Shown: positions 46,641 through 54,267, numbered from the stretch's first letter. The stretch: 64,000 nucleotides of DNA from Enterococcus raffinosus (GCF_018917525.1 NZ_JAHLOS010000020.1:1-64000), one strand, 5' to 3'. Numbers and translations: made by a program. The notes: a model not told the origin generated them from the sequence alone.

Positions 46641-46680
46641 CAATACCCACATTCTCATCAAACAGAATGTGGGTATTGTT
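46641..46680. terminator. Perfect 15-bp hairpin after the thioredoxin-like gene
   Basis: CAATACCCACATTCT (46641-46655) pairs perfectly with its complement at 46664-46678 around an 8-nt loop. The T-run is weak on the minus strand (TTGTTGC) and better on the plus strand (TTTTAC). It is about 30 bp after the small redox protein gene and probably ends the arsR-permease operon. Confidence 0.6.
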
Positions 46681-46709
46681 TTACTTATCAGCTAAGATTT
46701 TTATTTCGA

Positions 46710-46940
46710 TCAGGATAATATTTTTTGGATTTCCTTTGCTTTTGGTACTCTTCCAGAAACAACGACTTTTTCATCGACGACTAACCCGGGGGTCCTCATT
46801 ACTCCATATTTTTGGATCTCAATCATATCTGTGACTTTGAGCACCTCTGCCTCTTTTCCTAAATGTTCAAGCGCTTCATGAACATTTTTCTCCAGAGTCT
46901 GACAATTTTTACAGCCTGATCCCAATACTTTAATGACCAT
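46710..46940 (-). CDS. Small thioredoxin-fold redox protein
   Basis: A 76-residue protein starting MVIKVLGSGCKNCQTLEKN with a CKNC active site at residues 10-13 and the cis-Pro region MRTPGLVVDEKVV. It belongs to the 'redox-active disulfide protein 2' group, often encoded beside this permease type. It probably handles thiols or metals for the permease. Start at MVIKV follows GGGAGGAA. 20 bp after the permease gene. Confidence 0.88.
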   Translation of the reverse strand: MVIKVLGSGCKNCQTLEKNVHEALEHLGKEAEVLKVTDMIEIQKYGVMRTPGLVVDEKVVVSGRVPKAKEIQKILS

Positions 46941-46960
46941 TTTATTCCTCCCTTTCAAAT

Positions 46961-47947
46961 TTACATTGGTAAAACATTAAATGTGAATCCAATAATTAAA
47001 ATACCAACAATACAAATTCCAATAAAAGTTGCTAATAGTTTCGGTTTTACAACTTTGCTCAGCATAATCAAGGATGGGAGCGAAAGTGTTGTTACAGACA
47101 TCATGAACGCTACCAGTGTACCAATCGGAACACCTTTACTGTAGAGTGCTTCGGCAATCGGCAATACACCAAAAATATCCGCATAAATAGGGGCCCCAAC
47201 AAGTGTTGCCAAAACCACAGCAAGTGGATTATCTTCCCCCAATATTGATTGAATGAACGTTTCTGGTATCCAATTGTGGATCACAGCACCGACACCAACG
47301 CCAATCAGGACATAGGGCCACACCTTCCCAGCCACTTCTTTCACTTGGTCTACTCCGAAGCGAACTCGATCTTTCCAAGTCAGCTCTTCGATGAAAGTCA
47401 CGCCCTCCTCCATTTGACGAATGTAGTCTTGAATCTCATTTTCCATCTTTAAATTATCGATGGTTGATCCGCCGAGAACGGCTAAAATCAAACCGACAAC
47501 AACATAAAGAATGGCGACCTCCGTCCCAAAAAAGGACATCAGCAGAATGATCGAAGCGATATCAACCATTGGAGAAGAGATCAAAAAAGAAAAGGTCACA
47601 CCCAATGGCAGGCCCGCTGTCGTAAAGCCGATAAAAATAGGGATGCTGGAGCAACTGCAAAAAGGGGTAACTGTTCCCAACAAAGCGCCTAAAACATTCC
47701 CCTTCCACCCCTTCAAACCACCTAACATGACTTTTGTCTTCTCCGGGGGGAAAAAGGATTGAATGATTCCCATAGTAAAGATTAATACAGATAACAGGAT
47801 AAATATCTTGATTGTATCAAAAATAAAAAACTGAAGACTGTTTCCTGCTTTACTCTTTAAAGACAAACCAACCAGTTCAACGAATCTCCCCGCAATTTCG
47901 TTAAGCCACAACATTTTAAACACTTGATCAGATAGTAACTCCCACAT
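46961..47947 (-). CDS. Permease (ArsP/DUF318, YraQ-like)
   Basis: A 328-residue membrane protein with about eight to ten hydrophobic segments. The motif GTVTPFCSCSSIPIFIGF, with three Cys-rich positions, and APIYADIFGVLPIAEAL mark the DUF318/ArsP permease family. ArsP members export trivalent organoarsenicals; related permeases have been linked to other thiophilic metals. A cytoplasmic loop (about 165-205) is acidic. It lies between arsR-like and thioredoxin-like genes, consistent with metal or metalloid efflux. Substrate unproven. Confidence 0.87.
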   Translation of the reverse strand: MWELLSDQVFKMLWLNEIAGRFVELVGLSLKSKAGNSLQFFIFDTIKIFILLSVLIFTMGIIQSFFPPEKTKVMLGGLKGWKGNVLGALLGTVTPFCSCSSIPIFIGFTTAGLPLGVTFSFLISSPMVDIASIILLMSFFGTEVAILYVVVGLILAVLGGSTIDNLKMENEIQDYIRQMEEGVTFIEELTWKDRVRFGVDQVKEVAGKVWPYVLIGVGVGAVIHNWIPETFIQSILGEDNPLAVVLATLVGAPIYADIFGVLPIAEALYSKGVPIGTLVAFMMSVTTLSLPSLIMLSKVVKPKLLATFIGICIVGILIIGFTFNVLPM

Positions 47948-48013
47948 AGAGGCCTCCTTTATTTGACCGCAGTAAAAATTTGTCGTTTGCGAAAAACGTT
48001 TCCATCCCCGTTT

Positions 48014-48355
48014 TTATTCAATATTACTCTTTATTGATCCTGTCGCTGCTTCTTCCTTCTTCATTTTGCAAATACAATCCTCTTTGTCCGAAAACAAGTG
48101 CATCATGGAACCAATAAAGTAATCGACAAAACGTTCAGCTAACTGATAATGGTGCCAAGTCCCTTCTTTTGTGACAAGAACCACACCAGCATTTTCCAGT
48201 ACTTTCATATGGTGTGAGAGTGTTGGTTGTGTGAAATCGAAGTGATCTAAAATCTTACAAGCACATAAACTGCCACAGGACAAAAGGTCGATGATTTTCA
48301 AGCGTTTCGGATCAGCGAGCGCTTTCAACATTTGGGATAGTTCATCATAATCCAT
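48014..48355 (-). CDS. ArsR/SmtB family metalloregulator
   Basis: A 113-residue winged-helix repressor. Residues LLSCGSLCACKILDHF contain three Cys at the alpha-3 site used by ArsR-type sensors of thiophilic metals or metalloids; the recognition helix is FTQPTLSHHMKVLENAGV. A second Cys pair, CICKM, lies near the C-terminus. It should repress its own operon (arsR, permease, thioredoxin-like) until metal binds. The gap to the permease gene is 66 bp. Confidence 0.9.
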   Translation of the reverse strand: MDYDELSQMLKALADPKRLKIIDLLSCGSLCACKILDHFDFTQPTLSHHMKVLENAGVVLVTKEGTWHHYQLAERFVDYFIGSMMHLFSDKEDCICKMKKEEAATGSIKSNIE

Positions 48356-48374
48356 CTGCTATTCCTCCCTATAC

Positions 48375-48425
48375 ATAGAATTTCATCTATGTTTAAAATA
48401 TAGATGATTATCTATCTAAAATCAA
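48375..48425 (-). promoter_or_regulatory. Promoter and operators of the arsR-permease operon
   Basis: On the minus strand TTGATT (48420-48425) and TATATT (48397-48402) are 17 bp apart. Two imperfect dyads overlap or follow it: ATAGATAATCATCTAT within the spacer and ACATAGATGAAATTCTATGT at about 48374-48393. Both contain an ATAGATGA-like half-site, as expected for a dimeric ArsR repressor. Confidence 0.65.
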
Positions 48426-48534
48426 TCATTTCTTTTATTACTTATTCCATGAACGATTGAAAATTAGAAATTCATTTGTAAAACCACTAAGAAAGGCTTT
48501 GCGCATGTGAAATTTTCATACTCCCTTTAAGTAC

Positions 48535-48566
48535 AAAAAAACAAGAGCAGCAAGTTCTGCTCTTGT
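48535..48566 (-). terminator. Terminator of the two-component/secreted-protein operon
   Basis: ACAAGAGCAG (48541-48550) pairs with CTGCTCTTGT (48557-48566), followed on the minus strand by TTTTTTT. Confidence 0.85.
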
Positions 48567-48573
48567 TCATTAT

Positions 48574-49362
48574 CTAGTTAACGCAAGTTCCTGCATTGCG
48601 ACCCCTTTGCCCGCCTGCGCCACTACCATCACGTAAACCGTTCCCTGCATTTCTACCAGTGCCACCACCGCTGCCGTCACGGACTCCGTTACCATACCCG
48701 CTATTCGCTGAACCTGTTTGATTTCCGGCTTGATTCCCTGTTGAATTTCCTGCTTGTCCGCTATTGCTATTTCCGGGGTTACTCTTAGTAGCAGCCGGTG
48801 CTTGATTTGCTGCCGCATTGCCATATTGATTCCCGGTGCCATCCTGTGGCTGCTGACCATAAGCCGTTTGTGTGTCTGAAGTGCTTGCTGCGGGTGCGTT
48901 TGATTGTGCCGTGCTTGATTGCGAAGAATTTTGTGACGTATCACCAGCTGTCGAATTCGTACCATTCGCTTGTTTTTCTTCCCAATATGGACAATCCGCG
49001 ACACGCGGACCATCCGAACAGCCTGGTCCTGTTCCATCTTGTTTGCCGTTTCCGGCATTTTGACCAGTTCCTACATTACGGCCATTTTTATAGCCTGTTC
49101 CGTCTTGCGGACGCTGGCGAGCCGCAGCCAACAAGAAGCTCTGATTTGACGTCAATGTTTTGTTTTTGGTTGGTAAAAACTTATTCTGACCAATCGGACA
49201 ATCTGCTCGAGGGACACGTTCTTCGCCAGTAACCAAACAATAACCAAGGTTGTTCACTCCTGCTCCTCTACCTGCGTTTACCTGAGCAGCTTCTGCAGTG
49301 AGCGCTGATAGGCTCATTAGACAAGCCGCCCCTACTAATGCTGTTGCGATCATTTTTTTCAT
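48574..49362 (-). CDS. Secreted Gly/Asn/Gln-rich repeat protein of unknown function
   Basis: A 262-residue secreted protein. The signal peptide is about 1-25 (ending LTAEAA). Next is a region with paired short Cys motifs (GYCLVTGEE, RADCPIGQ, GPGCSDGP, VADCPYWEE). Then a long low-complexity region rich in Ser, Ala, Asn, Gln and Gly. The last part repeats RDGSG and GRNAGNG units and ends in a Cys. QDGTG/RDGSG occurs five or six times. No sortase signal or membrane anchor is visible. It is 53 bp downstream of the histidine kinase gene and likely in the same operon. Function unknown. Start set by AGGAGGAA. Confidence 0.85.
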   Translation of the reverse strand: MKKMIATALVGAACLMSLSALTAEAAQVNAGRGAGVNNLGYCLVTGEERVPRADCPIGQNKFLPTKNKTLTSNQSFLLAAARQRPQDGTGYKNGRNVGTGQNAGNGKQDGTGPGCSDGPRVADCPYWEEKQANGTNSTAGDTSQNSSQSSTAQSNAPAASTSDTQTAYGQQPQDGTGNQYGNAAANQAPAATKSNPGNSNSGQAGNSTGNQAGNQTGSANSGYGNGVRDGSGGGTGRNAGNGLRDGSGAGGQRGRNAGTCVN

Positions 49363-49415
49363 GTTGCATTCCTCCTCTTTCTTATATGTTAGAAAGAGAA
49401 TATGGCAAAAGTGTG

Positions 49416-50867
49416 TCATGATAAACAAGGCAAAATAATTTTTATAATAAATTTTTTGTCTATTGATTCTGCGTGAATCTGACCGTTATGTCGGACAACC
49501 ACCTGCTTGGCAATTGCCAATCCTAAACCTGTTCCGTCTTCTGTTAGTTGCTTCCCTCGCTGAAAAGAATCAAAAAATTTCTCCGTGTCGACATTTGCGA
49601 CCGTTTGCGAATTTGTGACAGATATTTCTAAATCTCTTCCCTTTTCTTTTACAGAAATTGTGATTAAAGATTTAGCCGGAGCGTACTTATTTGCGTTATC
49701 TAAAAGTATTTTAAATAACTGAGTCATTCTGAAATAGTCCCCTTCAATTAGTCGTCTCTCAGTCAAACTATTTTCAAATTCAGTAGTTTGTTGCTTGTCT
49801 TTGATTGCTACGCGATAACTTCGCATCGCATCCTCTATGCAGTCTAGTAGATCAATCGGTTCTTTTTGCAATTGAAACTCTGTTGACTCTAATCTACTTA
49901 GTTCTAATAAATCAGTAACTAACCTCTCTAAACCATTCGCTTCTACTATTAACTGATCTAAATACTTTTTCTCATCATCGTTATCTACATACCCCGCTTT
50001 GATTGTTGCCAAAGAGCTTTTGATGACCATTACCGGTGTTCGCAGTTCATGTGATATTTGAGAGAGAAAATCTTTCTCTGCTTGTTTTTTCTTTTCTTGT
50101 TCTTGTCGTGCAGTCAATAACCGTTGACTTAATATAGAAAGCTGATTCCCCAACTCTTCAAGTTCGTCATGAGTATTCAGTTTCAATTCTGTGTCAAATT
50201 TTTCATTTGCAAGATCATCCACATAACTCTTCATCGTATAGATCGGCTGAACAAATCGTTTGGCCAAGCGCCACGCCAATAGGCTGGCAATGACTACCGC
50301 TGCCAGTAAGCTAATGACCAGCATCAAATAACCTGATAATTGATTTTTGTGGATCGCTGTCACTTTCGAGTGCATAACAACGACTCCTTTGACCACTCCA
50401 TCAGATTTGATCGGCGTGGTTACTGTCAAATCCTGCAATTGGACGAAGGCCCTTTTTTTCTCGATCTGCGTTTGCTTTGTTTGATAGGTTTTTGTGAGTA
50501 GCGTTTGCGTTCCTGCCGGTGGGTCTTTTCGCGTTATGTCTTTGTGATGATCCTCGATAATTGGCTCCATTTGTTTATTCAAGACCCAAACCTCTTCACC
50601 GGCGATTTGATTTAGAAAACGAATGAAGGCTCCATAGCCACCCATACCTCCGCTTTTGCCACCGCGATCTTGTGAATCCTTTGTTTCCAATTTGAAAAAA
50701 TCTTCCATCGTCTTACTGATGAGTTCGGCGCGATTGATCATCTCTTCTTGATGCATATCCTCTGTTTGCTTGGCAAATAATACCCCAAACACTAAAGCTA
50801 TGATCACAGAGAAAAAAAGTAATAGAATAACTGATTGTGTGATGAGCCGATTAAAAATTTTTCTCAT
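49416..50867 (-). CDS. Sensor histidine kinase
   Basis: A 483-residue membrane kinase. Two membrane segments (about 10-32 and 180-203) enclose an extracellular sensor of about 145 residues that carries a Gly-rich insert (DRGGKSGGMGGYG). HAMP domain about 204-255, HisKA with the phospho-accepting His in SQISHELRTP (about 275), then the HATPase with DNANKYAPA and GTGLGLAIAKQ. It would phosphorylate the adjacent OmpR-type regulator. The two genes overlap by 4 nt. Signal unknown. Confidence 0.93.
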   Translation of the reverse strand: MRKIFNRLITQSVILLLFFSVIIALVFGVLFAKQTEDMHQEEMINRAELISKTMEDFFKLETKDSQDRGGKSGGMGGYGAFIRFLNQIAGEEVWVLNKQMEPIIEDHHKDITRKDPPAGTQTLLTKTYQTKQTQIEKKRAFVQLQDLTVTTPIKSDGVVKGVVVMHSKVTAIHKNQLSGYLMLVISLLAAVVIASLLAWRLAKRFVQPIYTMKSYVDDLANEKFDTELKLNTHDELEELGNQLSILSQRLLTARQEQEKKKQAEKDFLSQISHELRTPVMVIKSSLATIKAGYVDNDDEKKYLDQLIVEANGLERLVTDLLELSRLESTEFQLQKEPIDLLDCIEDAMRSYRVAIKDKQQTTEFENSLTERRLIEGDYFRMTQLFKILLDNANKYAPAKSLITISVKEKGRDLEISVTNSQTVANVDTEKFFDSFQRGKQLTEDGTGLGLAIAKQVVVRHNGQIHAESIDKKFIIKIILPCLS

Positions 50868-51547
50868 TCTTCTCTACCCCAGCGATAGCCCTCGCCCCAG
50901 ACCGTTTCAATACTATCATTGTCGATACCGGCTTTTTTAATCTTTGCCCGCAGGCGTTTGATATGACTATCCACAGTTCGGCTATCTCCATAATAATCGT
51001 AGCCCCATACTGCATCCAAAAGATTGTTGCGATTGAACACTTTATTCGGATACTTGGCGAACAAAGCCAAGATTTCGAACTCTTTTTTAGTTAATACAAT
51101 CTCCTTTGATTCATAAAATGCTTTGCGATTCCCCAAATGTAATTCGATTTCGCCAAGTTTGATGACTTTTTGTGGATGATCATTTTCAAAATGGATACGG
51201 CGTAAAATAGCGTTGATCCGCGACAATACTTCCTCTGGAGAAAATGGCTTAACGATGTAATCATCCGCACCAACCTCTAATCCCAATATTCGATCAGCAT
51301 CTTCTGACTTTGCAGTAATCATAATGATCGGCACAGTAGATTTTTCACGAATCCTACGACAAATTTCAAAACCATCGACATTTGGCAGCATGATGTCTAG
51401 CAAAATAAAATCCGGCTTGAACGAATCAAAAGAAGCGAGTGCTTTTCCTCCGTCATAAACAACGGCTGTTTCATGATTCGCTTCTTTTAAAAAGCGATTT
51501 AGTACATCAATTATTTGTTTATTATCTTCCACAATCAAAACTTTCAT
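50864..51547 (-). CDS. OmpR/PhoB family response regulator
   Basis: A 227-residue regulator. The receiver domain has Asp51 in LLDIMLPNVDGF and Lys100 in YIVKPF; the C-terminal winged helix (about 130-225) ends WGEGYRWGREE. It forms a two-component pair with the next gene. It is the last cargo gene before the right arm sites. The secreted Gly-rich protein downstream is a plausible target or partner because it is in the same operon. Confidence 0.94.
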   Translation of the reverse strand: MKVLIVEDNKQIIDVLNRFLKEANHETAVVYDGGKALASFDSFKPDFILLDIMLPNVDGFEICRRIREKSTVPIIMITAKSEDADRILGLEVGADDYIVKPFSPEEVLSRINAILRRIHFENDHPQKVIKLGEIELHLGNRKAFYESKEIVLTKKEFEILALFAKYPNKVFNRNNLLDAVWGYDYYGDSRTVDSHIKRLRAKIKKAGIDNDSIETVWGEGYRWGREE

Positions 51548-51651
51548 TTTTCCACCTACTCGTTAGTTATTTACTTTAAGTATATCAAGGAAAAGTGAAA
51601 AGAATTCGCTTGTTTCTAAATAAAGTCTATTGAATTATTTCTTCATAATTA

Positions 51652-51672
51652 TCCTTTCCTATGTGCCCCACA
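51652..51672 (+). repeat. 21-bp repeat near attR
   Basis: Identical over 21 bp to the reverse complement of 41200-41220 (core TATGTGCCCCACA). It lies 8 bp before the right arm site. Confidence 0.75.
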
Positions 51673-51680
51673 TTTTTAAG

Positions 51681-51704
51681 TTTGACTTAGTTTTTGACTT
51701 AGTT
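51681..51704 (+). repeat. Right arm-type site (tandem 12-mer)
   Basis: Two perfect tandem copies of TTTGACTTAGTT, 101 bp from the attR core, identical and in the same orientation to the left arm site. Confidence 0.8.
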
Positions 51705-51805
51705 TCGTTTGATATTTGTTGATGTCCATTAATTTATCAAATGACTATAAACGTTGTTATATCAGCTTTTCCCCATGTTTTGACACTACATAAAACGTGC
51801 GAGAA

Positions 51806-51842
51806 AATTCTACAACAAATTAATGTAAGACTTCTTACAGAC
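51806..51842 (+). repeat. attR core repeat
   Basis: 37 bp matching attL (39898-39934) at 36 positions; the single difference is C at 51831. It reproduces the end of rpsD and the first 14 nt beyond its stop. Confidence 0.9.
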
Positions 51843-51846
51843 AACG

Positions 51847-51887
51847 ACACCCGCATCCTTTTCATTGAGGATGCGGGTGTTTTCTTT
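51847..51887 (+). terminator. Presumed original rpsD terminator
   Basis: ACACCCGCATCC (51847-51858) pairs perfectly with GGATGCGGGTGT (51869-51880), followed by TTTCTTTCTT. It lies just outside attR, where the rpsD terminator would be in the uninterrupted chromosome. Confidence 0.8.
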
Positions 51888-51962
51888 CTTCTATTTCAAA
51901 CCTGCCTACGATTTCTTTTTTAAAACTACGAAGAAGCAAACTTATTGTCTTCATCTAATTCA

Positions 51963-52793
51963 TTACTCTGCCATTCCTTTGATAATTGTCACAAAAGAAA
52001 TATCGTACATTTGTGCATAAGGTTTAATGTAGACTTCAAAATCAATACCATTGCTGCTAGGCTTAACCTTAACCACAGTGCCGATAACCAGATCCGCTGG
52101 CGAATTCCCCCCTAAACCAGAAGTTCGAACAATGTCTCCTTCTTTAATTTCCTTTTCCTTAGTAACCTGCGAGGCGATCAATTGCTGGGCTTTTTCTTCA
52201 TACTTGTTTAAAATCCCAAAAGAATCCCCATTTTTTGTACCTATTTTTATCGGAAAGTGGTTACTGTTTTGATTGTCGGAGGCTAACAATTCAATTTCTG
52301 ATGATTGTTTTTTTACCTTCGTCACCCGACAAATCACTCCTTTTTGAGACATGACGGCCATATTTTCCGTAACGCCATCGCTACTCCCTTTATCAACGGT
52401 GAGTATATCCTGCCACGTGTCTGGAGTCCGGTTGATAACCGTGGCCGAAACCTTCTCATAATCAGTCAATGTTTTGTTTAATTCCTCTTCGACCTTGAGA
52501 CGTTCGATTTCTTGTGCTTGATTCTTCACTTTCTGTTTCAAATCATCGTATTGCTCGATTTCGCCTCTTAGTTTTTCATTTTCTTGATAGGTATTTGTTA
52601 GGCTAGAAATGGAATCGATACTCCCAATCCAACGCCCAGGTGCAGCAATAATGTTCCCAACGACAGACAGCGGATCACTCATCGCGGTATCTGCATCATT
52701 TTTCTTCCATCGATTCACCAGCGTAACTAAAATGATTGCCATAACCAAAATTACCACGACAATCATCCATTTTTTTAATCTAAACTTTTTCAC
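51963..52793 (-). CDS. Orphan MreC paralogue
   Basis: A 276-residue second MreC. It has the same plan as the copy at 2363-3223: N-terminal membrane segment (about 9-27), coiled coil with KNQAQEIERLK, then VDKGSSDGV and TSGLGGNSPADL blocks and the end YAQMYDISFVTIIKGMAE. Roughly two thirds of residues match by eye, so it is a duplication within this lineage or a close transfer. No mreD follows; the gene stands alone, facing the end of rpsD. GTG start after AGAGGGTG. It may be a specialised or conditional cell-wall scaffold. Confidence 0.9.
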   Translation of the reverse strand: MKKFRLKKWMIVVVILVMAIILVTLVNRWKKNDADTAMSDPLSVVGNIIAAPGRWIGSIDSISSLTNTYQENEKLRGEIEQYDDLKQKVKNQAQEIERLKVEEELNKTLTDYEKVSATVINRTPDTWQDILTVDKGSSDGVTENMAVMSQKGVICRVTKVKKQSSEIELLASDNQNSNHFPIKIGTKNGDSFGILNKYEEKAQQLIASQVTKEKEIKEGDIVRTSGLGGNSPADLVIGTVVKVKPSSNGIDFEVYIKPYAQMYDISFVTIIKGMAE

Positions 52794-53157
52794 TTAGGCA
52801 CCCTCTATAGACTATTCGACTTTTACCAACAACCAAAAACGAATCCTTTGTTGCTTCAATTTTCTGTTAACCGCTTTCTAATGTCAATGATAGATTCAAC
52901 GGAAATTAACGGTTATGCTATGTACTCAATAAAAAAATGATAGAAATTTTATAAAACACACGGAATTTCGTTTCCTTGTTGGGTGTTTTGGCTACTTGTC
53001 GGCAGGTATACCGACGAAAAAGATTGGAAAAACCGATGCTGGTTCTTTTTGCATTAGAAATCGCTAAATTAAAAAATATGCTCCTTACTTTGAGAGTTTG
53101 CTGACCCCATAAATAAGGCCTAGAATAAGGAAAATACATTCGATTGGAGCGATTTTC
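52794..53157. other. Intergenic region between the MreC paralogue and the HAD pseudogene
   Basis: This contains a right-facing promoter at 53098-53126 and presumably the promoter of the leftward mreC paralogue. No RNA element or small gene is recognised. Confidence 0.5.
53098..53126 (+). promoter_or_regulatory. Predicted promoter of the frameshifted HAD gene
   Basis: TTGCTG (53098-53103) and TAGAAT (53121-53126) with a 17-bp spacer, 32 bp before the start codon. Confidence 0.5.
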
Positions 53158-53977
53158 ATGAATCTGAATCCCCATAATATTAAGTTGGTTGCAGTAGATA
53201 TGGATGGAACTTTTGCTCGAAGTGATTATACCTATGATATCCCGAGATTTAAGGCAGCTTTAGCGAGAATGAAAAATGTGGGGTGTCAATTTGTTGTAGC
53301 GAGCGGAAATCAGTATTATCAATTGCGTTCTCATTTCCCCGGGTATCACCATGAGCTCAGCTTTATTGCCGAAAACGGGGCTTTTGTAAAAGACAAGGAA
53401 GAGCTGGTCTTTTCAGCAAATATTTCTTAAAGAGGCGATTGCGTCTGTTTTAGCTTTATGTAAACAGCATCCGGAAATACAAAATGTCATGTGTGGATTG
53501 AATAGCGCCTATTGTCAACGGGGAAACGTAAGTGAAGAATTTTTCGCATTAACCAATATCTATTATCATAAGTTGCAATGGGTAGAGGATTTTGGACAGG
53601 TAGAGGATCAAATTTTAAAGTTCGCACCAACGGTTCCAGTGGAGAAAACAGCCTATTATTGTGACCTATTTAAAGAGAAATTAAAAGGGCGATTAGTTCC
53701 TACCAGCAGCGGTCACGGTTCAGTGGATTTAATCATTCCGAATTGTCATAAAGCATCCGGCTTGAAGAAGCTCGTTGAGCGTTGGGGAATCACGCCTGAA
53801 CAATGCGCTGCTTTTGGCGACGGTGGAAATGATCTTGAGATGCTAGAATATTGTGGTTTCGGCTACGCGATGGAAAATGCTCCAGATAATGTGAAGGAAG
53901 TCGCGGATTATGTCTGTCCCTCAAACGATGAAGACGGGGTACTCGTTACGTTGGATCAGCTGTTTCCAATTGGATAA
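53158..53977 (+). pseudogene. Cof-type HAD hydrolase, frameshifted
   Basis: The first frame gives a normal Cof start (KLVAVDMDGTFARSDYTYD, catalytic Asp) and stops at 53428-53430. The rest continues in another frame from about 53427 (FLKEAIASVLALCKQHPE) through GDGGNDLEMLEYCGFGYAMENA to 53977. Joined, they form one complete protein of about 270 residues. A single-base change near 53425-53430 explains this; it is a real frameshift or a sequencing error. Good SD (TTGGAG) and promoter suggest a recently active gene. Confidence 0.85.
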
Positions 53978-54227
53978 TCGGATCTCGCTTTCCGTTAATG
54001 ACTTTTCTAGAAAAGGTATAAACGGATTCTTCTTAATTAACAGATCGAAATGCTTTTTTAGCTACTTTTTGCTGGATATCGCCATTGAATAAACGACTAC
54101 TCAAAATTTTATAATTAAACATAAGCGATTTTTCGAACACTCATTTTCTTGATACCAAGATTTGGGTGTTTGTGTAATTATACGAACCAACATTCACAAG
54201 TCACTAACCTAAGCGGATTACTAATAG

Positions 54228-54233
54228 TATAAT
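54228..54233 (+). promoter_or_regulatory. -10 box upstream of the 81-residue gene
   Basis: A consensus TATAAT 35 bp before the start codon, within a locally repetitive ACTAATAGTATAATTAGT stretch. No good -35 box is seen. Confidence 0.35.
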
Positions 54234-54267
54234 TAGTACTATCCTAACTAATAACGGAGGAAATGAA

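Larger units (their letters stand above)
39898..51842. mobile_element. Integrative mobilizable element inserted at the 3' end of rpsD
   Basis: The element is bounded by direct repeats of 37 bp (36 matches) at 39898-39934 and 51806-51842, the left one formed by the end of rpsD. Next to each is a tandem 12-mer site, TTTGACTTAGTT twice (39999-40022 and 51681-51704). Recombination and transfer genes are int, an XRE repressor, an excisionase-like gene, oriT and mobT. No coupling protein, VirB4-type ATPase or other transfer gene is present, so it should depend on a helper conjugative element of the Tn916/ICEBs1 kind. Cargo occupies 44.0-51.5 kb. The boundaries are read directly from sequence; mobility is inferred. 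Confidence 0.88.
51548..51962. other. Right end of the element and native rpsD terminator region
   Basis: This gap holds the 21-bp repeat (51652-51672), the right arm site (51681-51704), attR (51806-51842) and a terminator (51847-51887). No gene is evident between the response regulator and the mreC paralogue. Confidence 0.7.

Noticed and set aside
48798-49232. 144-codon rightward frame and overlapping leftward frame (48570-49058) in the Gly-rich gene
   Set aside because: Both are by-products of the low-complexity repeat coding of the secreted protein; they lack SDs and give His/Gln-rich nonsense.
48574-49362. Repetitive Gly-rich tract as a CRISPR array or DNA satellite
   Set aside because: The repeats are short, degenerate and in frame with a secreted protein; there are no regular spacers.
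51963-52793. MreC paralogue as cargo of the integrated element
   Set aside because: It lies outside attR and beyond the apparent native rpsD terminator, so it is chromosomal.
52918-53175. 85-codon leftward frame upstream of the HAD gene
   Set aside because: No SD, no recognisable motif, and it overlaps the promoter and start of the HAD gene.
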